This document shows, in pieces, positions 13,144 through 21,633 of a stretch of DNA of 41,204 nucleotides; the first letter of the stretch is position 1; each line of letters starts with the position of its first letter. The notes beneath the pieces were generated by a model that was not told where the DNA came from, made no database searches, and saw only the letters and a program-made list of their open reading frames with translations. The DNA comes from a virus: the IMG/VR virus record IMGVR_UViG_3300014497_000279, positions 1 to 41,204 of that record; one strand, given 5' to 3'. The position numbers were made by a program, and so were the translations under genes.

Positions 13144-13548
13144 ATGGCCAGGCCCCGATTGCCCGTCGCAAAAGCCGCGACCGGCGGTGCGGCCGTCAAG
13201 AATCCGGGGCGCCATGCCGGCAGGAAGAAGCCGAAGGGCACGCGGGTGCTGGGTGAGCCGTACAAAACAATGACTGCGGCGCAGAAGCGGGCCTGGGCGG
13301 AGTTCGAGCGGGAGATGCCATGGCTCAACGCCTCGCACCGCGTCCTGCTCAGGCTGGCGTGCTTCTGGACGGCCAAGATGGATGACCCCGAGGCTGACTT
13401 CGGTGTGTCTGCAACCCAAGCGCTCAGCTCGATCCTCTCGAAGCTGGGCGCCACACCGGTGGATGAGTCAAAGGTTTCGCATGGCACAGACGAAGACGAC
13501 CCCGACGACGAGTTCTTCGGGGGCGCCGGCGCCGGTCGATCGCACTAA
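13144..13548 (+). CDS. Terminase small subunit
   Basis: The start is the ATG at 13144. The 134-residue product begins with a basic, Gly/Pro-rich tail (MARPRLPVAKAATGGAAVKN) and GRKKPKG, then a helical domain (MTAAQKRAWAEFEREMPWLN) typical of HK97/P27-family TerS, and an acidic C-terminus (DEDDPDDEFFGG). It recognises the packaging site and recruits TerL. It overlaps the large subunit by 68 bases in another frame. Confidence 0.8.
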   Translation: MARPRLPVAKAATGGAAVKNPGRHAGRKKPKGTRVLGEPYKTMTAAQKRAWAEFEREMPWLNASHRVLLRLACFWTAKMDDPEADFGVSATQALSSILSKLGATPVDESKVSHGTDEDDPDDEFFGGAGAGRSH

Positions 13549-15388
13549 GGCCTACGCCTTGGACGTGCTCGCCGGTCGCATTGTGGCCGGGCCGCACGTC
13601 CGTAACGCCTGCAGGCGCCACCTTCAGGACCTGATGCAGGGACCCGAGAGGGGGCTCCGCTTCGATTTGGAGGCGGCAGAGTTCGCATTCGGCTTCTTCG
13701 AACGGATCCTGCGGCTTTCCGAGGGCCAATTCGAGGGCCGCAAGTTCGAGCTGCATCCCTCTCAGGCTTTCATCGTCGGATCGCTGTTCGGTTGGAAGGG
13801 ACCTGACGGGTTCCGTCGCTTCCGCCGGGCGTACATCGAGCAAGGGAAGGGCAACGGGAAGAGCCCGCTCGCTGGTGGCCTCGGGCTGTTGGGGATGACG
13901 GCCGCCGGCGAGGCTGGCGCGCAGATTTACTCTGCCGCTGCCAAGAAGGACCAGGCAGGGATCCTCTTCGCCGACGCCGTGAAGATGGTCAAGCAATCAC
14001 CGGCTCTGGCCAAGCGCGTGGAGTTCGCCGGCGGCGAGGGGCGTGAATACAACATGGCCCACCAGGCCAGCCAGAGCTTCTTCCGGCCCGTATCGCGCGA
14101 CACCGGCAAGACCGGTTCGGGTCCGCGGCCTTTCTTTGTCCTGGTGGACGAGGTCCACGAGCTGCCCGACCGCAAGATCATCGAAATGCTTGAGCGCGGC
14201 TTCAAATTCCGCCGCGAGCCGCTGCTTTTCATGATCACCAACTCCGGTAGCGATCGCACTTCGGTGTGCTGGGAAGAGCACGAACACGCGGTCAAGGTCG
14301 CGGCGGGCCACACGGCCGCGGTGAATGACCCGACTTTCGTGGGCGACCCGATTGACGACCGGACCTTCAGCTACGTGTGCGCGCTGGACGACGGCGACGA
14401 TCCGCTGGAAGACCCGACGTGCTGGGCAAAGGCAAACCCTCTGCTCGGCGTCACCATCACAGAGCAGTACCTCTCGGACCTGGTCAAACAGGCGAAGGCG
14501 ATTCCGGGTTCCTTGAACGGGATTCTTCGCCTTCATTTCTGCATCTGGACCGACGCGGAGACGGCGTGGATGACCCGATCAACTCTTGAGCCGGCGCTCG
14601 CCGACTTCGACCCTGCGCAGCATCACGGATCAAAGGTCTATTTGGGGCTCGACCTCTCGCAAAGCCGCGATATCACGGCCCTTGGGGCGGTGGTGGAAAC
14701 CGGCAGTGTCGAGGTGTCGGTGGTGGTGGACGGACAGACGCAGATGATCAGCAAGCCCACCTACGACGGGTGGGTGGAAGCGTGGACCCCGGGCGACACC
14801 GTCGCGGCGCGGGAGCTGCGCGACAAGCTGCCGTACCGGACATGGATCAATGGCGGGCATCTGCATGCACCGCAGGGACAGACGATCAGCTTCCGCCATG
14901 TCGCTCAGACCTTGGCCGAGTACGACCGGGATTACCTGGTCGAGCTGATTGCCTACGACCGATATGCGTTCCGCAAGTTCGAAGACGAGGTGCTCGAAGT
15001 TGGGTTGTCGCTGCCATTTGCCGAGCATCCTCAGGGCGGCACGAAGAAGGGCAGGCCGTTGGAAGTGGCCGTGAAGGCAGCGGAGGACCAAGGGCTACCG
15101 CCGCCTGAGGGCATGTGGATGCCGGGCTCGCTGCGGCTCTTCGAGGAAGCGCTGCTTGAGGGTCGGCTTCGGCTCAAGGGAAACCCCGTGCTGGTGTCCG
15201 CAATCATGTCGGCCGTCATCGAGTCGGACAAATGGGAGAACCGCTGGCTATCCAAGGCGCGTTCGGTGAACAAGATCGACGCCGCGGTGGCCCTTTGCAT
15301 GGCCTTCGGTGCTGCGCATGCCATGCCGGCCGAAGCCGGCGGCATTGATGACTACCTCGAAAACGGCTTCTTTGGACTGATCGGATGA
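13481..15388 (+). CDS. Terminase large subunit, HK97 type
   Basis: This 635-residue packaging motor pumps and cuts phage DNA. The ATPase domain has Walker A GKGNGKS at about 122-128 and Walker B FFVLVDEVHE at about 218-227 with the catalytic Glu. The nuclease domain starts at about 385 with YLGLDLSQSRD (Asp391), continues with the IAYDRY segment, and ends with the conserved NKIDAAVALCMA. The start at 13481 follows an AAGG site; an upstream in-frame extension lies inside the TerS gene. It overlaps the portal start by ATGA. Confidence 0.95.
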   Translation: MAQTKTTPTTSSSGAPAPVDRTKAYALDVLAGRIVAGPHVRNACRRHLQDLMQGPERGLRFDLEAAEFAFGFFERILRLSEGQFEGRKFELHPSQAFIVGSLFGWKGPDGFRRFRRAYIEQGKGNGKSPLAGGLGLLGMTAAGEAGAQIYSAAAKKDQAGILFADAVKMVKQSPALAKRVEFAGGEGREYNMAHQASQSFFRPVSRDTGKTGSGPRPFFVLVDEVHELPDRKIIEMLERGFKFRREPLLFMITNSGSDRTSVCWEEHEHAVKVAAGHTAAVNDPTFVGDPIDDRTFSYVCALDDGDDPLEDPTCWAKANPLLGVTITEQYLSDLVKQAKAIPGSLNGILRLHFCIWTDAETAWMTRSTLEPALADFDPAQHHGSKVYLGLDLSQSRDITALGAVVETGSVEVSVVVDGQTQMISKPTYDGWVEAWTPGDTVAARELRDKLPYRTWINGGHLHAPQGQTISFRHVAQTLAEYDRDYLVELIAYDRYAFRKFEDEVLEVGLSLPFAEHPQGGTKKGRPLEVAVKAAEDQGLPPPEGMWMPGSLRLFEEALLEGRLRLKGNPVLVSAIMSAVIESDKWENRWLSKARSVNKIDAAVALCMAFGAAHAMPAEAGGIDDYLENGFFGLIG

Positions 15389-16647
15389 CAAATTTTCGCT
15401 GGTACAACCCGATGAGCTGGCGGTTCTTCGGCTACAACGACCCCGCGACGGGTGACTACGTGGAGGTCGATCTTTCGGTAGGCGGAAAAGGCACCAAGGC
15501 CGGTGTCCGCGTGACCTCCAAGTCAGCGCTGACCGTGAGCATCGTGTGGTCGTGCTTGAAAGTGCTCAGCGAGTCTGCCTCCGGCCTGCCTTGGAAGCTT
15601 TACGAGGATGTGGGCGGCGTCCGTTCCCTGGTAAAGGGCAGTAGCCCGCAACGGCGTCGGCTATTGCGGCTGTTGGCCAAGCCCAACCCCTACGTCAAAT
15701 GGCTGGACTTGATCAAAGCCATCGTCGTGAACATGGGGCTGCGCGGCAACGCCTTCGCCATCATCCAGCGCAGCGACGACGACGAGTGGATCGGGTTGAT
15801 TCCTGTCTCGGCCGACAACATCCGCATCGACACCGATGACGGTTTGCTCTACTGGGCGAACATCGGCGGACAAGAAGCGCCGGTGTCCCCGGTCAACATG
15901 CTGCACTTCAAACTGTTCAGCACGGACGGCATCGTGGGGCTGTCGCCGATCGAGTACCAGGCCGAATCGATCGGCCTCGCGCGCGCGGCGCAGGATTGGT
16001 CTGCACGCTTCATGCGGAAAGGTGGCTTCACCGGTGGCTACATCATCTATCCGGGCTTCCTGACCAAGGAGCAACAGGCTCAGATCAAGGCCAAGCTGCC
16101 AGATATTCGCCAGGGTGACGTAGACGACCTGGGAAAGATGGCGATCTTGCAGGGCGGGCCGACGATCACGCCGGCCGGCATGACGCAGAAAGACAGCCAG
16201 TTCATCGAGTCGCAGCAGTTCCAAGAAGAGGCGCTGGCCGGAATCTGGGGCGTCCCGCTGTACCTCACCAATCGGGCGCGCTCCACGTCCGTGCTTGGGT
16301 CGAACCTTGAGCAGCAGACCAGCGGGTTTGTGACCTTCGGCCTGAAGCCATATCTGGACGCCATCGAGAGCGAGCTCAACGACAAGCTCTTTGGCGAAAG
16401 CAGCATGTTCGTCGAGGCAGTGGTGGAAGGGCTGCTGCGGGCCGACAGCACCGCGCGAGGCAACTACTTCAAGACCGCACTGGGCGGCTCCGGCGGCTCC
16501 GGCTGGATGACCATCAACGAGGTTCGGGTGAAGGAAAACCTGCCCGTGTTGGACGGTGACCAATACAACCAGGTCACCCGATGGACGAGCAACAAGCCCG
16601 ACTCGATCGGGGACGACAACAGCACGGGAGATCCGGCAAATGCTTAA
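15385..16647 (+). CDS. Portal protein, HK97 family
   Basis: The 420-residue protein should form the dodecameric DNA entry ring of the capsid. Family hallmarks include SIVWSCLKVLSESASGLPWK near residues 52-72, NPYVKWLDLIKAIVVNMGLR with GNAFAII near 93-125, LHFKLFSTDGIVGLSPIEY near 175-192 and FGLKPYLDAIESELNDKL. It overlaps the TerL stop (ATGA) and the protease start. Confidence 0.95.
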   Translation: MTNFRWYNPMSWRFFGYNDPATGDYVEVDLSVGGKGTKAGVRVTSKSALTVSIVWSCLKVLSESASGLPWKLYEDVGGVRSLVKGSSPQRRRLLRLLAKPNPYVKWLDLIKAIVVNMGLRGNAFAIIQRSDDDEWIGLIPVSADNIRIDTDDGLLYWANIGGQEAPVSPVNMLHFKLFSTDGIVGLSPIEYQAESIGLARAAQDWSARFMRKGGFTGGYIIYPGFLTKEQQAQIKAKLPDIRQGDVDDLGKMAILQGGPTITPAGMTQKDSQFIESQQFQEEALAGIWGVPLYLTNRARSTSVLGSNLEQQTSGFVTFGLKPYLDAIESELNDKLFGESSMFVEAVVEGLLRADSTARGNYFKTALGGSGGSGWMTINEVRVKENLPVLDGDQYNQVTRWTSNKPDSIGDDNSTGDPANA

Positions 16648-17287
16648 CACCTTCGCCTGCCCCTTCGAGGTCAAGTCCGCTGACGATTCGGGCAACTTCG
16701 AGGGATACGCCTCGGTATTCGACAACATCGACTTGGGCGGCGACGTAATCCTCCCTGGGGCCTTCACCACAGTGAAGACCACACGCACCGGTCGGTTGCG
16801 ACTGGCGCTGTACCACAACCTGACGCGGCTGATCGGCGACGCCGCGTTCAAACAGGACGGTAACGGGCTGCTGCTCAAGGGCAAGGTCAACCTCAACGTC
16901 AGCTACGCCAAGGACGCCTACGAGCTGATGAAGGCCGGCACGCTCGATGAGATGTCGGTTGGCTACAACCCCATCGAGGACGCGATGGAGACCCGCGACG
17001 GGCGCCGCGTCCGCGTCATCAAGCGCGCCGAACTGTGGGAGGCGTCGATCGTCCCCTTCGGCATGAACCCGGAGGCGCAGGTTCTCAGTGTGAAGTCGGA
17101 CCTGCGCGCTTTCGAATGTGCCCTGCGCGAGCGCATGGGCCTGTCTCAAAAGGAGGCGGCTGCCGTCGCCTCGCTCGGCTTTCCTGCGATCCACCGAGAC
17201 GGTGGCATGGCGGACACGGAGACCGTGAAAGAGCTGAAGCACCTCGGCACATCTATCCAATCCATTTTTGAGGGAATGCACGCATGA
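16640..17287 (+). CDS. Prohead maturation protease, HK97/S78 family
   Basis: The start at 16640 overlaps the portal end and follows a GGAG site. This 215-residue serine protease trims the capsid scaffold. It has the family pattern GYASVFDNIDLGGDVILPGA near residues 22-41, the catalytic His59 in LYHN and Ser106 in LDEMSVGY, and ELWEASIVPFGMNPEAQV afterwards. It overlaps the capsid start by ATGA. Confidence 0.92.
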   Translation: MLNTFACPFEVKSADDSGNFEGYASVFDNIDLGGDVILPGAFTTVKTTRTGRLRLALYHNLTRLIGDAAFKQDGNGLLLKGKVNLNVSYAKDAYELMKAGTLDEMSVGYNPIEDAMETRDGRRVRVIKRAELWEASIVPFGMNPEAQVLSVKSDLRAFECALRERMGLSQKEAAAVASLGFPAIHRDGGMADTETVKELKHLGTSIQSIFEGMHA

Positions 17288-18492
17288 GCGACAACATCAC
17301 CGATATCCGCGAAGGCCTGGAAAAGCAGCTGAAGGAAGGCTTCGCCGGCCTGCAGAAGAAGTACGACAGCGCCTCCACCGAGATCGAGAAGGGCAACAAG
17401 GTCACCAACGAACTCAAGGGCCAGATTCAGACCGCCACCGACGAGATCCAGAAGGTGGTGGACAAGGTGCTCAAGCTGGAAGAGAAGGGCGTTGCGCTGG
17501 GCAACCAGCCGGGTCAGAAGAAGGGTTTCATCGACTTCATCAAGGACAACGGCGAGTACAAGTCGCTGCTGAGCCGCGAGAAGGGCTCGGCCGAGATCGA
17601 AGTCAAGAAGGAAGAGCTGGCCGCGATGGAAACCAAGGCCGTCACCAGCGCCGGCATCGTCGTGCCCAACTTCGACCCGACCATTCAGCCGGGCATGCGC
17701 CAGGAACTGCGTATCCGCGACCTGATCCCGTCGATCTCTGTCACCGGCCAGAGCTACACCTACTTCCGCGAGCTGCTGCACACCCGCGGTGCGGGTCCGG
17801 TGTCCGAGGGCGGCACGAAGCCGCAGAGCAACGTCACGTTCGAGCAGAAGACCGACCTGGTCAAGAAGCTGGCCGTCTGGATTCCGGTGACCGACGAAAC
17901 CCTGGACGACGTGCCGCAGATGTACGGCTACCTGCAGCAGCTGCTGCGCTACGACCTTAAGCTGGAAGAGGAAGGGCAGATCCTCAAGGGTGACGGCTTG
18001 GGCAACAACCTGCCGGGCCTGATGACCGACGCCTTCGTGTTCGATGATGACCTGTCCAAGGCCAGCGATACCTCCATCGACACCGTGCGGCGCGCCATCT
18101 ACCAGGTCCGCAAGCAGTCCAAGCTGTCGGCCGACGCGACGGTGATGACCGAGCTGGACTGGATGAACATCGAGCTGGAGAAGGACAGCCAGAACCGCTA
18201 TCTGTTCGCCAACCTGCAGGGCTTCGTTACCCCGATCCTGTGGGGCCGGCCGGTGGTGGCATCGGACAGCATGGATGAGGGCGACGGTGCTACGACCGGC
18301 GGCGAGTTCCTGGTGGCCAACTTCCAGCGCGGCGCGACGATCTATGACCGCATGAACTTCCTGTTCAAGGTCGGCATGATCAACGACGACTTCGTGAAGA
18401 ACCAGCGCGTGTTGCTGGTCGAAGAGCGCCTGGGCCTCGCCAAGCGTCGCCGCGAGGCATTCGTCAAGGGCCGCTTCAAGCCCGCCGCCTGA
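17284..18492 (+). CDS. Major capsid protein, HK97 fold, with delta domain
   Basis: The 402-residue precursor begins with about 70 residues of charged coiled coil (EGLEKQLKEGFAGLQKKYDS) typical of the HK97 scaffolding delta domain. The mature part probably starts between about residue 100 and 118, before AVTSAGIVVPNF. Following features are LRIRDLIPSISVTGQSYTYF, the E-loop region and, near the end, GATIYDRMNFLFKV, all typical of HK97 gp5. A perfect 13-bp hairpin lies just downstream. Confidence 0.95.
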   Translation: MSDNITDIREGLEKQLKEGFAGLQKKYDSASTEIEKGNKVTNELKGQIQTATDEIQKVVDKVLKLEEKGVALGNQPGQKKGFIDFIKDNGEYKSLLSREKGSAEIEVKKEELAAMETKAVTSAGIVVPNFDPTIQPGMRQELRIRDLIPSISVTGQSYTYFRELLHTRGAGPVSEGGTKPQSNVTFEQKTDLVKKLAVWIPVTDETLDDVPQMYGYLQQLLRYDLKLEEEGQILKGDGLGNNLPGLMTDAFVFDDDLSKASDTSIDTVRRAIYQVRKQSKLSADATVMTELDWMNIELEKDSQNRYLFANLQGFVTPILWGRPVVASDSMDEGDGATTGGEFLVANFQRGATIYDRMNFLFKVGMINDDFVKNQRVLLVEERLGLAKRRREAFVKGRFKPAA

Positions 18493-18508
18493 TTCCACCG
18501 CCTTTGCC

Positions 18509-18538
18509 GTGGTGCGGCCGCTGATGCGGCCGCACCAC
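18509..18538 (+). terminator. 13-bp hairpin after capsid gene
   Basis: GTGGTGCGGCCGC (18509-18521), loop TGAT, GCGGCCGCACCAC (18526-18538) is a perfect inverted repeat. No T run follows, so it may be an mRNA 3'-end stabiliser or processing signal rather than a full terminator. Confidence 0.6.
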
Positions 18539-18557
18539 CTTCCGGAGATCTAAACAG

Positions 18558-19079
18558 ATGAAGATCCAAGTCCTTTGGGGTTTCTGCGGCGACGTGGAGA
18601 AGCTTGGCCCCGACACGAACGGTGACTCGCGTTCGCCCACGCGCGCCGGCCAAGTATTCGAGAGCGTCGAAGACGAATACGCATACACCCTGATCGGTAA
18701 GGGCCTGGTGCAGCAGTTCGATGGGGCGGCGCCTGCCGCCACGAAACCCGCCGCTGCACCTTCCCCGAGCCAGCCCGGCCCCGTCGTGACGCTCCAGCCA
18801 GCGCCGGCCGATATCAAGGTGGTTGGGCCGTCCACCGGCGCTGCCGAGGAAGGTGGAGCGGATGCTCCCCCTGTCTCTGGCGAGGCGGCACCCATCAACG
18901 CAGCGCCGACCGCGCCGGCGGCAGCGGCACCCGCCGCAGCGGCCGAGCTGGGTTCCGACGCTGAGAAGACCGCGCTGGTCGCCGAGCTGGAAGCCGCAGG
19001 TGTCGTCTTCGACCGTCGCTGGGGTGTCGCCAAGCTCGCCGAGGCCCTGAAGAGCGCTCAGGGCGCGAAGGTGGATTAA
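18558..19079 (+). CDS. Phage head-region protein with Ala/Pro linker, 173 residues
   Basis: A GGAG site precedes MKIQVLWGFCGDVEKLGPDT. The N-terminal 55 residues form a small domain. Residues about 58-125 are a low-complexity Ala/Pro/Gly linker, and the C-terminal 40 (EKTALVAELEAAGVVFDRRW) look like a small SAP/HeH-type helical domain. It sits between capsid and connector genes. It may be a head decoration or a minor head protein; this is inferred from position. Confidence 0.6.
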   Translation: MKIQVLWGFCGDVEKLGPDTNGDSRSPTRAGQVFESVEDEYAYTLIGKGLVQQFDGAAPAATKPAAAPSPSQPGPVVTLQPAPADIKVVGPSTGAAEEGGADAPPVSGEAAPINAAPTAPAAAAPAAAAELGSDAEKTALVAELEAAGVVFDRRWGVAKLAEALKSAQGAKVD

Positions 19080-19381
19080 TGGACGTCGCCCTCGATCTTG
19101 CCTTGGTGCGGGAGCAGTGCCGCATCGTCGATGAGGTCAGCGACCTTCTGTTGCAGTCCTATGTCGACGCAGCGGTGGTACACGTGCAGATGCATTGCGA
19201 CCGCACATTGGTCGAGGGCGATCCCACCTCGGACGACCAGATGGCCTTCACTGCCGACGTTCGCCAGGCGGTCCTCTTAATGGTTGGCCATTGGGCCGAG
19301 AACCGCGGCGCCGCCGGCGAGCTGAGCACCGAGATCGCCTTGGGTGTGTCGCGGCTGCTCTGGTACAGGAAGAAATTCTGA
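19079..19381 (+). CDS. Head-tail connector, gp6-like
   Basis: The 100-residue protein (MDVALDLALVREQCRIVDEV) is mostly helical, with YVDAAVVHVQMHCDRTL and ADVRQAVLLMVGHWAENR segments. These match the HK97 gp6 adaptor family that docks on the portal. It ends in a WYRKKF-type tail. It overlaps the next gene by one base (TGATG). Confidence 0.85.
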   Translation: MDVALDLALVREQCRIVDEVSDLLLQSYVDAAVVHVQMHCDRTLVEGDPTSDDQMAFTADVRQAVLLMVGHWAENRGAAGELSTEIALGVSRLLWYRKKF

Positions 19382-19716
19382 TGGCTACCCATGCAGGCGA
19401 GCGACGCCACAAAATCCGGTTCGAGCGGCCGGTGATCGAACGGGATCCCCTCGGCGGCGATTCTGCTGTCCGTTGGGAATTGGTCGCTGAGGTGTGGGCC
19501 AAGAAGACCAACCAGCTGAGCGCTACGGCCGAAGCGGTGGCTGCTGGCGCGGTTAGATACCGGGAGCAGGTTCGGTTCGACCTGTTGGCGCGAAAGGTGG
19601 ATCCAACGTGGCGGATCGTGGAAGGGGGCACCATCTACGACATCAAGAGCGCCGGCACCAGCAATGACAGAGGTGAAACTGCCGTCCTGGCCGTATCGGG
19701 TTTGAACGATGGCTGA
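19381..19716 (+). CDS. Head closure/adaptor protein, SPP1 gp16-like
   Basis: The 111-residue protein (MATHAGERRHKIRFERPVIE) is beta-rich and matches the phage head-tail adaptor family: HKIRFERPVIERD, WELVAEVWAKK and a final VAVSGLNDG. It follows the gp6-like connector, and its end overlaps the tail-completion gene. It would seal the head and link it to the tail. Confidence 0.8.
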   Translation: MATHAGERRHKIRFERPVIERDPLGGDSAVRWELVAEVWAKKTNQLSATAEAVAAGAVRYREQVRFDLLARKVDPTWRIVEGGTIYDIKSAGTSNDRGETAVLAVSGLNDG

Positions 19717-20212
19717 GACCCTGCAAATTCGTGGCCTGGATGGGCTGCTTGCCTCGCTACGGGAGCTACCCAAGCAGATGCAAGGGAAGGCCGTGCAAGC
19801 CGGCATGCGGAAGGGCGGCAACATCATCCGGGATGACGCGCGCGCGCGGGTCGCGAGAGATACGGGCTTCCTGGCCAAGCAAATCGTGGTCCGACGCGCC
19901 AGCGCCAAGGATCGCCGGAAAGCCGGTATCGGCCATGGTGGCGAGTATTTCACCGTGGGGGTGCGCACCGGCAAACGGGTGAAATATGCCAACACCAAGC
20001 GAAACAGACGGGCCGGGCGGGCTGGCAAAGCCTACGAACAAAGCGGCTGGGCCCACTACTGGCGCTTCCTTGAGTTCGGCACGAAGAAGATGGCGGCAAA
20101 GCCGTTCCTGACGCCGGCAGGCGAAGCAAAGGGCGGCCAGGCCGCGCAAGTCATCATCGACGAAACCACGGCGGCGATCGACAAATTGATGAAGGCAAGG
20201 GGCTGGAGATGA
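19709..20212 (+). CDS. HK97 gp10-family tail completion protein
   Basis: This 167-residue protein begins MAETLQIRGLDGLLASLREL. Features typical of gp10 family proteins are KAVQAGMRKGGNIIRDDARA near 28-47, the Arg/Lys-rich middle and HYWRFLEFGTKKMAAKPFL near 111-129, which is the family signature. It works at the head-tail junction or tail terminator. Confidence 0.88.
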   Translation: MAETLQIRGLDGLLASLRELPKQMQGKAVQAGMRKGGNIIRDDARARVARDTGFLAKQIVVRRASAKDRRKAGIGHGGEYFTVGVRTGKRVKYANTKRNRRAGRAGKAYEQSGWAHYWRFLEFGTKKMAAKPFLTPAGEAKGGQAAQVIIDETTAAIDKLMKARGWR

Positions 20213-20571
20213 TGGTTCCACTGGTTCAGTCGATCCTCCAGGGCAGCGCCGCGGTGCGCGCGCAACTTGGTGATCCCATGCGTCTGTGGCCGAGCGTGGC
20301 GCCGGCCGGCTCAGGCTTGCCGTACGCAACGTGGACCGTGGTCGGGGGCTCGCCGGTCGCGCTCCTTTCTGAGCCGCCACCTGGAGACGGCTGGCGGGTC
20401 CGGATAACGGTGTGGGGAAAAGGGGCTTCCCAGGCCAATGCTGCCGCCGTGGCAATCCGCGACGAGCTTGAACGTAGGGGCAGCATCGAGTCCTACAACC
20501 CAACGCCGGATGACGACGACACCGGCTCCTTCGGCATTTCCTTCGACGTGCGGCTGCTGGCGATCCGGTAG
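20209..20571 (+). CDS. Tail terminator, DUF3168-like
   Basis: The 120-residue protein starts MMVPLVQSILQGSAAVRAQL, overlapping the previous gene by ATGA. WPSVAPAGSGLPYATWTVVG and RVRITVWGKGASQANAAAVA are typical of the DUF3168 family, which caps the tail tube at the head side. The acidic NPTPDDDDTGSFGIS segment before the last strand is normal for this family. Confidence 0.8.
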   Translation: MMVPLVQSILQGSAAVRAQLGDPMRLWPSVAPAGSGLPYATWTVVGGSPVALLSEPPPGDGWRVRITVWGKGASQANAAAVAIRDELERRGSIESYNPTPDDDDTGSFGISFDVRLLAIR

Positions 20572-20595
20572 CCGACCACCACTGCAACCCCAACC

Positions 20596-20617
20596 GCCGG
20601 CAACAGCCGGCTTTTTT
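20596..20617 (+). terminator. Rho-independent terminator before tail tube gene
   Basis: GCCGGC (20596-20601), loop AACA, GCCGGC (20606-20611), then six T (20612-20617). It is a compact but good terminator inside the late operon. Q-mediated antitermination should allow readthrough. Confidence 0.75.
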
Positions 20618-20657
20618 GTGCCCGGCGACCGGGCTTCACTCCAAGAGGTACAGCGCA

Positions 20658-21131
20658 ATGGGCCAGGTGCTCAAGTCCAAACACACCCAACTTTTCATCG
20701 CCATCGGCGACGCCGAGGTCATCAAGGTGACCCGCGTTCGCTCCGTTGGCTTCCCTGATGGCCAGGCCTCGGAGATCGATATCTCCGACTTCGACGACGA
20801 CTGGGACCAGTTCGTGGCGGGCCGCAAGGCCACCGGCAGCACCACCATCGAAGTGATCTACGACTCGATCGACTCCGAGGCCCTGGAGCGCCTGCACGAA
20901 ACTGGCGAGGTCGTGAACTTCCTGGTGACTGCACCGTTGTCCGAAGTGGCCGGCGTGCCGAAGCCCATCGCCGTTGATGGCGTCATCACCCCGCCGACCA
21001 CCGTGCTGTGCAAGCAGTTCAACGGATTCGTGCAGAACTTCGCGGTCCAGGTCGCCGACAACGACGTCTGGAAGGGAACGATGACCATCCGCGGCTCCGG
21101 TGCGGTCACGACCCACCGCCCGGCGCCCTGA
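20658..21131 (+). CDS. Major tail tube protein
   Basis: The start at 20658 follows AAGAGG. The 157-residue product begins MGQVLKSKHTQLFIAIGDAE, with FPDGQASEIDISDFDDDWDQ near 36-55 and the YDSIDSEALERLH segment near 78-91, matching the tail tube family of siphophages. It is flanked by a terminator upstream and a strong hairpin downstream, which would help high expression of this abundant protein. Confidence 0.85.
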   Translation: MGQVLKSKHTQLFIAIGDAEVIKVTRVRSVGFPDGQASEIDISDFDDDWDQFVAGRKATGSTTIEVIYDSIDSEALERLHETGEVVNFLVTAPLSEVAGVPKPIAVDGVITPPTTVLCKQFNGFVQNFAVQVADNDVWKGTMTIRGSGAVTTHRPAP

Positions 21132-21150
21132 TCGGCACAACGGCGCTTTC

Positions 21151-21170
21151 CGGCCCGCTTCGGCGGGCCG
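21151..21170 (+). terminator. TTCG-loop hairpin after tail tube gene
   Basis: CGGCCCGC (21151-21158), loop TTCG, GCGGGCCG (21163-21170), a very stable tetraloop hairpin without a strong T run. Likely protects the 3' end of the tail tube message or acts as a weak terminator. Confidence 0.6.
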
Positions 21171-21255
21171 TCTACCTTCGGCCAGGCGTGCGGGAAACCC
21201 CGCGTGTTAGCCGTGCGCGGCCCGCACGCCCAGCCACCATTTAAGGAAACGGCCA

Positions 21256-21633
21256 ATGAGCAAGACCAACGAAACCCTCCCGCTCGAAACCCTCGCTCCC
21301 GCGCACACCGTGCTGCAGGCTTTCACCAGCTTGGGCATGTTTGCGACCAAGGACGTGCACGCTGATACCGTCACCCTCCCGAACGGCGACAAGGCGCAGT
21401 TCCACGTGCGGGAACTTCCCGATGTGGAGTTCCGCAAGCTGTACCAGGAGAACGACCGCGCGAAGCTGATCGCGGCCACCATCTGCGACGAAAACGGAAA
21501 GCCCGTGCTGACCGTAGCGCAGGCCGCCCAACTTAAGCCGCTGGTCGCGGCCGAACTGCAGCAGGTGGCGCTGAAGCACTCCGGGTTTGGCGGCGAGGCC
21601 AAGGAAGCTCAGGCCGAGGCGGGAAACGTCTAA
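21256..21633 (+). CDS. Tail assembly chaperone, G-like
   Basis: The 125-residue protein (MSKTNETLPLETLAPAHTVL) follows an AAGGA site. It matches the phage tail chaperone family (QFHVRELPDVEFRKLYQEND near 51-70). Just before its stop the slippery heptamer G-GGA-AAC (21621-21627) lies in the proper frame, so a fraction of ribosomes should slip back one base to make the longer G-T fusion. The chaperone coats the tape measure during tail assembly. Confidence 0.88.
   Translation: MSKTNETLPLETLAPAHTVLQAFTSLGMFATKDVHADTVTLPNGDKAQFHVRELPDVEFRKLYQENDRAKLIAATICDENGKPVLTVAQAAQLKPLVAAELQQVALKHSGFGGEAKEAQAEAGNV

Noticed and set aside
15661-16896. 411-residue minus-strand frame opposite the portal and protease genes
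   Set aside because: High GC codon bias opens antisense frames; the plus strand holds clear HK97 portal and protease genes, and the antisense protein has no domain pattern.
17146-18498. 450-residue minus-strand frame opposite the capsid gene
   Set aside because: Antisense shadow of the major capsid gene; composition rich in His/Leu/Arg with no recognisable motif.
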